Positions 57,149 to 64,000 of a stretch of DNA of 64,000 bases are shown here, one piece after another. The stretch spans positions 62,001-126,000 of the forward strand of contig DATAUV010000013.1 in the NCBI GenBank assembly GCA_036268075.1, given 5' to 3'. Positions within the stretch are counted from its first letter, which is position 1, and each line of letters starts with the position of its first letter. Under the pieces are notes generated by a model, which did no database searches, was not told the DNA's origin, and was given only the letters and a program-made list of their open reading frames with translations. This stretch comes from DATARH01 sp036268075 (GTDB lineage Bacteria; Pseudomonadota; Alphaproteobacteria; ATCC43930; CGMCC-115725). A program made the translations under genes and the position numbers.

Positions 57149-58108
57149 GTGAACATCCTGTTTGTGACCGCAACGCGCATCGGCGACGCCGTGTTGTCGA
57201 CCGGCCTCCTATCCCATCTGATCGAGCGCTACCCGGGCGCGCGCATCACCATCGCCGCCGGCCCGCTTGCCGCGCCGCTTTTCGCGGGGGTGCCGGGCGT
57301 CGAGCGGGTCATCGTCGTCGAAAAACTGACGGCCTCGGTGCATTGGCTGAAGCTCTACGCGGCGGTGGCGCGCAGGCGGTGGGACCTCGTCGTCGATCTG
57401 CGCGGGTCGGCGCTGGCGTGGCTGCTCTGGGCGCGCGAGCGCAAGGTGGCCGCGAAAGGGCGTGACGACATCCATCGCGTGCGCCATCTCGGTGCGCTGT
57501 TCGGGCTCGATCCGCCGCCCGGGCCGACGCTGTGGCTCGGCGCGTCCGCGATCGCCGAGGCGGCGCGGCTGGTGCCGCCGGGCGACCCGGTGCTGGCAAT
57601 CGGCCCCGCCGCCAATTGGCGCGGCAAGCAGTGGCGTGGCGAGCGGTTTGCCGAACTGGCGCAACGGCTGGTCGGGCCGGACGGCGTGCTTCCCGGCGCG
57701 CGCGTCGCGGTGCTCGCCGCCGAGCACGAGCGGGCGCAGGCCGAGCCGTTGCTCGGGGCGCTGTCGCCGAGCCGAACCATCGACCTCGTCGGCAAGACCG
57801 GCGTCCTGACGGCCGCGGCGGTGGTCAAGGGCACCGCGATGTTCATCGGCAACGACACCGGCCTGATGCACATCGCCGCCGCGGTCGGGACGCCGACACT
57901 CGGCCTGTTCGGCCCGAGCCCGGCCGCGCGCTACGCGCCGTGGGGGCTCTGCACCGCCGTCGTCAAGACAACGCTGACCCCGGCCGAAATGTTCGGCCCC
58001 GGCTTCGACCATCGCACCACCGACACATTGATGGACAGTCTTTCGGTCGCGGCGGCGGAGAGGGCGGTGCGCGCGCTGTGGCGGCGCGCGGCCGGCGGCG
58101 CGACGTGA
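57149..58108 (+). CDS. Glycosyltransferase family 9 (heptosyltransferase-like)
   Basis: A 319-residue GT-B enzyme. The N-terminal Rossmann domain begins NILFVTATRIGDAVLSTGLLSHL with the family Asp. The C-terminal nucleotide-sugar site includes IGPAANWRGKQWRGERFAELAQRL and IGNDTGLMHIAAAVGTPTLGLFG. Members of the family transfer heptose or related sugars in the LPS inner core at the cytoplasmic face of the inner membrane. The start is GTG 57149 behind AGGGG; a TTG at 57107 is possible. It is the first gene of the surface-glycan cluster. Confidence 0.9.
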   Translation: MNILFVTATRIGDAVLSTGLLSHLIERYPGARITIAAGPLAAPLFAGVPGVERVIVVEKLTASVHWLKLYAAVARRRWDLVVDLRGSALAWLLWARERKVAAKGRDDIHRVRHLGALFGLDPPPGPTLWLGASAIAEAARLVPPGDPVLAIGPAANWRGKQWRGERFAELAQRLVGPDGVLPGARVAVLAAEHERAQAEPLLGALSPSRTIDLVGKTGVLTAAAVVKGTAMFIGNDTGLMHIAAAVGTPTLGLFGPSPAARYAPWGLCTAVVKTTLTPAEMFGPGFDHRTTDTLMDSLSVAAAERAVRALWRRAAGGAT

Positions 58109-58207
58109 ACGGGCCGGGTTCGCTGTTGCGCTTCCCGGGTGGCTCGGTTATCTCAGTTTTCGATGTAATCGCCGAAATTGCCGCCGGGAACGTTGCTTAC
58201 GGACGCC

Positions 58208-58987
58208 ATGACCGACAATAAACCAGACATTTCGATTTTGGTCGTCGCCCATAATGAGGAAGAAAATTTGGAAAGCTGCCTCGGAAGCGCGGCGGTTGGC
58301 CGGGAATGCGTGGTGGTGCTCGATCGTTGCACCGACCGCTCCGGCGAGATCGCGCGGCGGTTCCAGGCCCGGGTGCTGGAGGGCGCCTGGCCGGTCGAGG
58401 CGGACCGCCGCAACGCCGGGATCGAATTCTGCCGGTCGGCCTGGATTCTCGAACTGGATGCCGACGAGCGCATCTCCGACGTGCTGGGCCGTGAGCTGGA
58501 AGCGGCGACGGCCGGCGCCGGCCTCGATTATTACTATGTCCCTCTGCACAATTACATTGGTCAATACTGGGTTCGGCACGGGTGGGGTGCCTATAACGGC
58601 ACGGCCGCCAAGCCGGCGCTGTTCCGCAAGGGATGCAAGGTGTGGGGCGCCGGCGAGATTCACCCCAGGCTCGCCTTGACCGGCAAGTCCGGCTCGATGA
58701 CCGGCCATATCGACCATTTCGTCGACAAGGACGTGCCGAGCCTGATCCAACGCCTCAACCGCTATTCCGACGCGGCCGCGCGCGACCTGGTCCGGGGCGG
58801 GCAGCGGCTTTCGGCCCTCAGAACCGCCCGCCGGTTCTTTTCCCGGTTTCTCAAATCGTATTGGCAGCGGCGCGGCTATCGCGAAGGATGGCGCGGCGTG
58901 CTGCTGGCGTTGTTTTCCGGACTGTATCCGGTGCTGACCCATATCAAGGCGCTGGACCTGCGCGAACGCGCCGAACGCAATGTTTAG
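58208..58987 (+). CDS. Glycosyltransferase family 2, WaaE/KdtX-like
   Basis: A 259-residue GT-A enzyme with ISILVVAHNEEENLESCL at the N-terminus and the DxD-type site in LELDADERIS. The middle part WGAGEIHPRLALTGKSG and the C-terminal basic helices FFSRFLKSYWQRRGYREGWRG resemble the WaaE (KdtX) core glycosyltransferases. Those enzymes add a beta-linked hexose to LPS inner core. It overlaps the next gene by 8 bases. Confidence 0.88.
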   Translation: MTDNKPDISILVVAHNEEENLESCLGSAAVGRECVVVLDRCTDRSGEIARRFQARVLEGAWPVEADRRNAGIEFCRSAWILELDADERISDVLGRELEAATAGAGLDYYYVPLHNYIGQYWVRHGWGAYNGTAAKPALFRKGCKVWGAGEIHPRLALTGKSGSMTGHIDHFVDKDVPSLIQRLNRYSDAAARDLVRGGQRLSALRTARRFFSRFLKSYWQRRGYREGWRGVLLALFSGLYPVLTHIKALDLRERAERNV

Positions 58988-59729
58988 GCGGCTGCGACAG
59001 AGTTGGGGCCGGAAGCAGGCGCTCTCGAAGCATTTCTACCGGCGCTTTACCGAGAAATACTTCGCCCACGACGTCAATTTCGAGCTGCAGATGATGGCAC
59101 GCCATGACGCGGCGCTGTACATCCGCCAGAACATGCCCGGCGCCAATATGTACGCGGATCGCTGGCGATTGCTCGCGGCGGCGGTCGACGCCGCGCCGCG
59201 GCAGGGGATGGTTCTCGAATTCGGGGTCGAAAAGGGAGCGAGCGCGAATTTCATCGCCGGCCGGATCGCCGGGCGCGGCGACGGGGCTGTGGTCGACGCC
59301 TTCGACAGCTTTGAGGGATTGCCCGAAAGCTGGCATGGCACCTACGAGACGCGCGGCAAATTCAACCTCGACGGCCGGGTTCCCCGGCTGCTCCCGAATG
59401 TTCGGGTCCATCGCGGCTGGTTTGACGCGACTTTGCCCGGTTTTCGCCAGGCCGCCGAGGCCACGCGGATCGCCCTGCTGCATATCGATTGCGACATCTA
59501 TTCGTCGACGCGGACAGTCTTTGACAATGTCGGCGATCTGTTGAGGCCCGGGTCGATTGTCGTGTTCGACGAGTACTTCAATTATCATGGCTGGGAGCTG
59601 CACGAGTTCAAGGCCTGGGGGGAATTCGTGTCGGCCCGCCGGGTCAAATACACTTATCGCGGCTTTTGCGGGCAAGGGGGCCAGGTGTTTTTGCGGATCG
59701 ACGAGATGGGGGGCGAGGGCGCTGGCTGA
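58980..59729 (+). CDS. TylF/MycF-family O-methyltransferase
   Basis: A 249-residue SAM-dependent methyltransferase. The SAM region is VLEFGVEKGASANFIA, and FDSFEGLPESW is the family signature. The metal/substrate strand is HIDCDIYSSTRTVF with VFDEYFNYHGW after it. The TylF family methylates sugar hydroxyls; in this cluster it probably methylates a glycan residue. Start ATG 58980 overlaps the upstream glycosyltransferase. Confidence 0.88.
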   Translation: MFRRLRQSWGRKQALSKHFYRRFTEKYFAHDVNFELQMMARHDAALYIRQNMPGANMYADRWRLLAAAVDAAPRQGMVLEFGVEKGASANFIAGRIAGRGDGAVVDAFDSFEGLPESWHGTYETRGKFNLDGRVPRLLPNVRVHRGWFDATLPGFRQAAEATRIALLHIDCDIYSSTRTVFDNVGDLLRPGSIVVFDEYFNYHGWELHEFKAWGEFVSARRVKYTYRGFCGQGGQVFLRIDEMGGEGAG

Positions 59730-59766
59730 CGGCGGCGCCTCCGACCGACGGGCGGCGCTGATCGTG

Positions 59767-60771
59767 ATGGCCGATGACGGCATCGCCTTTGACGGCAGGA
59801 TCGCCGAGGCCGGCCCGCTCGGCGGCGCCGAGACCGCGTTTGTCGCGCTCGCCGAGGCGCTCGCCGCGCGCGGGCACCGCGTCCTCGCGCGGAGCCGGTG
59901 CGCCGGCCCGGTCGCCCATAACGGCGTCGAGTGGGCGCCGCTGTCCGCGGGCGTGCCGGAAAGCTGCGACCTCTATATCGGCAATCGCGGCCACCGGGTG
60001 ATCGGGTTGGTGAAGCGGACCGGGCGGCGCGTCTTCTGGCTGCACAACCCGGCCCGCTACCTGCGCAAGCCGCGCAACGTATGGCGCCTCGCCTGGCACC
60101 GCCCGGTCGTCGTGTCCACCGGCTCGTACCACGCCTCGACCGTGCCCGGCTGGCTCGTGTCGGGCGGGCGCCGGGTGATCCCGTACGGCGTCCTCGACCG
60201 CTTTCGTCACGCCGAACCGCGCGAGCCGCCGCCGCCGCGCGCCGTCTTTACCTCGAACCCGATGCGTGGCCTCGGCTGGCTGCTCGATCTGTGGGTCACG
60301 CGGATCAGGCTCGCCGTGCCCGAGGCGGAATTGCACATCTATGCCGGACCCGCCGTCTACGGCCAGGCCGGCGGGCCGATGGAGGCAGTGCTCGGACGGG
60401 CGGAAAGCCTTGCCGCGCACGGCGTCCGCCGCCACGCCCCGGTCGGGCGCGACGAGCTCGCGCGAGTGCTGGCGAGCGCCCGGGTCATGCTCTATCGCGG
60501 CGATTGGGGCGAGACCTTCTGCCTCGCTCTGGCCGAGGCGCAGGCGATGGGGGTACCGGCGATCGTGCAGCCGCTCGGCTCGGTCGGCGAGCGGGTCATC
60601 GACGGCGAGACCGGGCGGGTCGTCGCAAACGACGACGAATTCGTTGCCGCCGCAATCGCCGCGCTCACCGACGACGCGGTATGGCGGCGCTGGCACCGGA
60701 CCGCGCTCGACCGTCAGCGCGGGCTAAGCTGGGACGATGTCGCCAGGCGGTTCGAGAGCCTGATGCGATGA
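59767..60771 (+). CDS. Glycosyltransferase (GT4-like, GT-B fold)
   Basis: A 334-residue protein with GPLGGAETAFVALAEALAARGHRV (acceptor domain) and a C-terminal donor domain containing GETFCLALAEAQAMGVPAIVQPLGSVGERVIDGETG. The E-x7-E type spacing is that of the GT4 family. The start is uncertain: ATG 59767 is used, GTG 59764 is immediately before it, and the first beta strand (AALIVM) may begin slightly earlier in a frame with no ATG. It overlaps the next gene by 4 bases. Confidence 0.82.
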   Translation: MADDGIAFDGRIAEAGPLGGAETAFVALAEALAARGHRVLARSRCAGPVAHNGVEWAPLSAGVPESCDLYIGNRGHRVIGLVKRTGRRVFWLHNPARYLRKPRNVWRLAWHRPVVVSTGSYHASTVPGWLVSGGRRVIPYGVLDRFRHAEPREPPPPRAVFTSNPMRGLGWLLDLWVTRIRLAVPEAELHIYAGPAVYGQAGGPMEAVLGRAESLAAHGVRRHAPVGRDELARVLASARVMLYRGDWGETFCLALAEAQAMGVPAIVQPLGSVGERVIDGETGRVVANDDEFVAAAIAALTDDAVWRRWHRTALDRQRGLSWDDVARRFESLMR

Positions 60772-61781
60772 CGCGGCTCTTGCAGGCGATGGCCGGGGCG
60801 CCGCATGGCGGAGCGGAAAACTTCTTCGTCCGCCTCGCCGGCGCGTTGCAGCATGACGGGCAGGAGCAGCGCGTGCTGATCCGCCGTGACGCCGCCCGCG
60901 CCGGAGAGCTTCGCCGGGTCGGGGTCGCCGTCACCGAGCTTGCGTTCGGCGGCCGCCTCGACTTCGCCACCGGCCGCGCCTTCCGCCGCGAGATCGCCGT
61001 GTGGCGCCCCGACATGGTGCTGACCTGGATGAGCCGCGCGACCCGGTTTTGTCCGCGCGGCGATTTCGTCCACCTCGCCCGGCTCGGCGGCTATTACGAC
61101 CTCAAATATTACCGGCACTGCGACCACTTGATCGGGAACACCAAGGCGATCGTCGATTACGCGGTGACGCGCGGGTGGGCGGCGGAGCGGGTGCATTACC
61201 TGCCCAATTTCGTGCCCGATCCGGGCAAGCGGCCTCGCCTGGTGCGCGAAGAGGGCAGCGTCCGCGCGGTGGCGCTCGGGAGGCTGCATCCGAACAAGGC
61301 GTTCGACGTGCTGCTGGACGCGCTTGCGCAGGCTCCCGGGATCGATCTATGGATCGCCGGCGGCGGTGACCTGCTCGGGGCGCTGCGGCTCCAGGCGAGC
61401 CGGCTCGGGCTCGGGACGCGGGTGCGGTTTCTCGGTTGGCGGGACGATGTGTGGCCTTTGCTCGAAACCGCCGATTTTCTCGTCTGCCCGTCGCGGCTCG
61501 AACCGCTGGGGAATGTCGTGATCGAGGCATGGGCCGCGGGCGTGCCGGTGATCGCGACGGCGAGCGACGGGCCGGCCGCGCTGATCTCGCCCGCGGAGAC
61601 GGGGTTGCTGGTGCCGGTCGATGACCCCGGGGCGCTGGCCGCGGCGATGACCCGGCTCGCCGGCGACGCCACGCTGCGCGCGCGCCTCGCCAGGGCGGGG
61701 CGGCTGGCCTACGAGGCCGAGTTCACCGAGGCTGCCGTCGTCACCCGCTATCGCGATTTGTTCGCCCGGATGGCGCGCTGA
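60768..61781 (+). CDS. Glycosyltransferase family 4
   Basis: A 337-residue GT-B enzyme. APHGGAENFFVRLAGAL is at the N-terminus, then VALGRLHPNKAFDVLLDAL. The donor site is SRLEPLGNVVIEAWAAGVPVIATASDGPAALISPAETG. It probably adds one sugar to the same glycan as its neighbours. The stop shares a base with the asnB start (TGATG). Confidence 0.9.
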   Translation: MTRLLQAMAGAPHGGAENFFVRLAGALQHDGQEQRVLIRRDAARAGELRRVGVAVTELAFGGRLDFATGRAFRREIAVWRPDMVLTWMSRATRFCPRGDFVHLARLGGYYDLKYYRHCDHLIGNTKAIVDYAVTRGWAAERVHYLPNFVPDPGKRPRLVREEGSVRAVALGRLHPNKAFDVLLDALAQAPGIDLWIAGGGDLLGALRLQASRLGLGTRVRFLGWRDDVWPLLETADFLVCPSRLEPLGNVVIEAWAAGVPVIATASDGPAALISPAETGLLVPVDDPGALAAAMTRLAGDATLRARLARAGRLAYEAEFTEAAVVTRYRDLFARMAR

Positions 61782-63547
61782 TGTGCGGCATCGTCGGATT
61801 GATGACCCGCGATGGCGCCGCGCCGCCCGGCGCCTTGTTGCGCGCGATGGAGCCGGCCGTGGCGCATCGCGGCCCCGACGGCGAGGGGCATTACCGCTCG
61901 GGCGATGTCGGGATGATGCAGGCGCGCCTGGCGATCATCGACCTCGCCACCGGCGACCAGCCGCTCTACGAGCCCGGCGGCGCGGCGCTGATCGCCAACG
62001 CCGAGATCTACAACTATGTCGAGTTGCGCGCTGAGCTCCCCGACATCGCGTTCTCGACCCAGTCCGATTGCGAATTGCCGCTGCACCTCTATCGCCGTCA
62101 CGGGCTCGACTTCACCCAACACCTGCGCGGCATGTACGCGATCGCGCTGCACGATCCCGGCACCGGGCGGCTCGTGCTGGCGCGCGACCCGTTCGGGATC
62201 AAGCCGCTCTATTACGCCGAGACCGCGCAATATTTCGCGTTCGCCTCGGAGCCGCGGGCGCTGATCGCGGCCGGGATCGTGTCGCCGGTATTGGCGAAGC
62301 CGGTGCGCGACGAGCTGTTGCAGATGCAGTTCTCGACCGGGCGCGAGACGATCTTCGCCGGCATCAACCGCGTGCTGCCGGGCGAGACCGTGGTCGTGCG
62401 TCAGGGCCGCATCGTCGAGCGCCGCCGCCGGGCCGCCTTGCCCGAGGGCGGGCCGCTCGTGCTCGACGAGGAGGAGGCGCTCGCGCGGCTCGACGCGGTG
62501 CTGCTCGACAGCGTGCGGATGCATCAGCGCTCGGACGTGCCGTTTGGCATGTTCCTGTCGGGCGGGGTCGATTCGACCGCGGTGCTGGTGATGATGGCGC
62601 GGCTCGCCGAGCGGCCGGTGCGGGCCTTTACGGTCGGGTTTGGCGACGACGGCGGCGCCGACGAGCGGCCGATAGCGCGCGCGGTCGCCGAGGCGGTCGG
62701 GGCCGAGCATGTCGAGGTCGATTTCGACGAGGACGATTTCTGGCGCCTCCTGCCCAAAATCGCCCGCACCGTCGACGACCCGGCGGCCGATTATGCGATG
62801 CTGCCGACCTATAAGCTGGCCGAGGCCGCGCACCAGGCCGGGCTCAAGGTGATCCTCTCGGGCGAGGGCGGCGACGAGCTCTTTGCCGGCTATGGCCGCT
62901 ATCGCAGCGTGATGCGCCCGTGGTGGATCGGCGGGCGGATGCCGCGGGTGAGGGGGGTGCTCGACGGGCTCGGCCTGTTGCGCGAGGAGATCACCGGCTG
63001 GCGCGACGGCATCGCCGCCGCCGAGGCGCGCAGCGCCGCCTCCGGCCGCGGCCGGCTCCAGGTCGCGCAAGCGGTCGATTGCGCCGCGTGGCTGCCCAAC
63101 GATCTGTTGGTCAAGCTCGACCGCTGCCTGATGGCGCACGCGACCGAGGGGCGCACGCCGTTTCTCGACCCCGAGGTCGCGAGCCTCGCCTTTCGTCTCC
63201 CCGACGAGCTCAAGATCAAGCGCGGGCTTGGCAAATACCTGCTGCGGCAATGGCTGGCCCAGCACCTGCCGATCGCCGCGCCGTTCGCCCGCAAGCGCGG
63301 CTTTACCGTGCCGGTGACGCGCTGGATCGCCCGCCGCGCCGGGGAGGTCGGAAGGCTGGTCGCGACGTCGGAGGGGGTGCGCGAGCTGTGCGACCCGGTC
63401 GCGGTGCAGCGGGTGTTCACCCAGGCCGCGCAAAAGCGCGCCGGCCGCGCCGCCTGGGGGCTGCTGTTCTACGCGCTATGGCACCGCTGCCACATCGAGG
63501 GCAAGGAACTTCCCGCCGACGCGCGCGAAGCGTTGGCCGAGGTATAA
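61781..63547 (+). CDS. asnB: Asparagine synthase (glutamine-hydrolysing)
   Basis: A 588-residue amidotransferase. After Met removal Cys2 is the nucleophile (MCGIVGLM). The glutaminase domain runs to about residue 200, and the synthetase domain has the ATP pyrophosphatase loop LSGGVDSTAVLV near 259-270. It ends with ARKRGFTVPVTRW. Enzymes of this type in glycan clusters often amidate a sugar acid or transfer amino groups, so the true product may not be free asparagine. The position and overlap argue for a glycan role, but a housekeeping role cannot be excluded. Confidence 0.9.
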   Translation: MCGIVGLMTRDGAAPPGALLRAMEPAVAHRGPDGEGHYRSGDVGMMQARLAIIDLATGDQPLYEPGGAALIANAEIYNYVELRAELPDIAFSTQSDCELPLHLYRRHGLDFTQHLRGMYAIALHDPGTGRLVLARDPFGIKPLYYAETAQYFAFASEPRALIAAGIVSPVLAKPVRDELLQMQFSTGRETIFAGINRVLPGETVVVRQGRIVERRRRAALPEGGPLVLDEEEALARLDAVLLDSVRMHQRSDVPFGMFLSGGVDSTAVLVMMARLAERPVRAFTVGFGDDGGADERPIARAVAEAVGAEHVEVDFDEDDFWRLLPKIARTVDDPAADYAMLPTYKLAEAAHQAGLKVILSGEGGDELFAGYGRYRSVMRPWWIGGRMPRVRGVLDGLGLLREEITGWRDGIAAAEARSAASGRGRLQVAQAVDCAAWLPNDLLVKLDRCLMAHATEGRTPFLDPEVASLAFRLPDELKIKRGLGKYLLRQWLAQHLPIAAPFARKRGFTVPVTRWIARRAGEVGRLVATSEGVRELCDPVAVQRVFTQAAQKRAGRAAWGLLFYALWHRCHIEGKELPADAREALAEV

Positions 63548-63552
63548 AAAAT

Positions 63553-63712
63553 CCCCTCGCCCGCATTGCGTCGCATTGCGGGCGAGGGAGCGGCCCATCG
63601 CCGTGACGATGGGAGGGTGAGGGCGGCGCAAGCCGGGGGCGCCGCTCGCGTCGCTGCGCGCCGCGCCCTCACCCGGCCTGCGGCCACCCTCTCCCGCAAT
63701 GCGGGCGAGGGG
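63553..63712. repeat. Family C palindromic element between asnB and mlaC-like gene
   Basis: Outer ends CCCCTCGCCCGCATTGCG and the complementary CGCAATGCGGGCGAGGGG flank inner arms GGGTGAGGGCGGCG and GCGCCCTCACCC. The left outer arm is duplicated (ATTGCGTCGCATTGCG). It lies between two convergent genes. Confidence 0.85.
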
Positions 63713-63723
63713 AAAGTTGGAGG

Positions 63724-64000
63724 CTACGACGTTCGCTCCGCGCCGAGCGCGGCGGCCTTGCCGTTAAGGGTCGCGATCAGCCCGTTGACGCCTTGCGTTT
63801 GCAGGATTGACGAGAATTCGGACCGGCGCGTCGCCAACTCGCTGATCGTGCCGTTGAGGTAGATGTCGGCGATGCGCCAGCCGCCGCCCGATTGCCGCAT
63901 CAGATAGTTGATCTCGACGGGCTCGCCGGTCGACTTGACGATCCGGCTGGTGATGATCGTGCCGCCGGTGGATTGCTCCGCGCCGGTGACCTCGAGCTTT
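63724..64000 (-). CDS. MlaC/Ttg2D-family periplasmic lipid-binding protein (3' end)
   Basis: The last 91 codons of a gene whose start lies beyond the window. The text EVTGAEQSTGGTIITSRIVKS, EINYLMRQSGGGWRIADIYL and NGTISELATRRSEFSSIL matches the MlaC/Ttg2D family (PF05494). These proteins shuttle phospholipids, or hopanoids in the HpnM branch, through the periplasm. The fragment cannot separate MlaC from HpnM. The gene is convergent with asnB. Confidence 0.85.
   Translation of the reverse strand, partial: KLEVTGAEQSTGGTIITSRIVKSTGEPVEINYLMRQSGGGWRIADIYLNGTISELATRRSEFSSILQTQGVNGLIATLNGKAAALGAERTS

Overview
The window is high-GC bacterial chromosome that reads as an alphaproteobacterium, most likely from the Rhodospirillales side. 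The evidence is the gene order tig-clpP-clpX-lon-hupB-tRNA-nuoA..N-birA-coaX-rnj-mce-DUF1467, a short NuoG, a trigger factor with an acidic insert and a ubiquinone-type polyprenyl synthase. It is nearly all coding, and most of it is housekeeping.

Layout. 1-4087: the tail of a MetE-like gene, then gyrA and coaD. 4093-5567: a palindromic intergenic repeat split by an IS4-family element whose transposase is frameshifted. 5574-11869: a mixed stretch with a secreted protein, an HpaB-like flavin monooxygenase, an EamA transporter, a short-chain dehydrogenase, a fatty acid desaturase, tRNA-His and a His/Gly-rich secreted protein. 12007-14905: NAD(P)HX repair and malonyl-CoA decarboxylase. 14979-22045: tRNA-Leu, the proteostasis block (tig, clpP, clpX, lon), hupB, tRNA-Val and tRNA-Asp. 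22188-36820: a complete 14-gene respiratory complex I operon, interrupted at three junctions by palindromic repeats. It continues into birA, coaX, RNase J, methylmalonyl-CoA epimerase, a DUF1467 protein and tag (to 41327).

41352-46934 is the accessory island and the most interesting part. It holds a GRRM-type RiPP system: a GrrA-like precursor with a Trp-X-Asn repeat core, and a radical SAM/SPASM maturase. Next come a secreted protein of unknown function, a partner-switching module (cNMP-binding PP2C phosphatase, anti-sigma kinase, STAS antagonist) and a bacterial GOLPH3/VPS74 (GPP34) protein. The rest of the window contains a glutathione transferase, tRNA-Pro, polyprenyl diphosphate synthase, glyQS, ppdK and ygfZ. 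It ends with a surface-glycan cluster (four glycosyltransferases, a TylF-like methyltransferase, asnB) and the end of an MlaC-like gene.

Intergenic DNA is rich in dispersed palindromic repeats of at least five families. One is the target of the IS insertion, and several sit inside operons. Many long reading frames on the opposite strand are GC-bias shadows and are not annotated.
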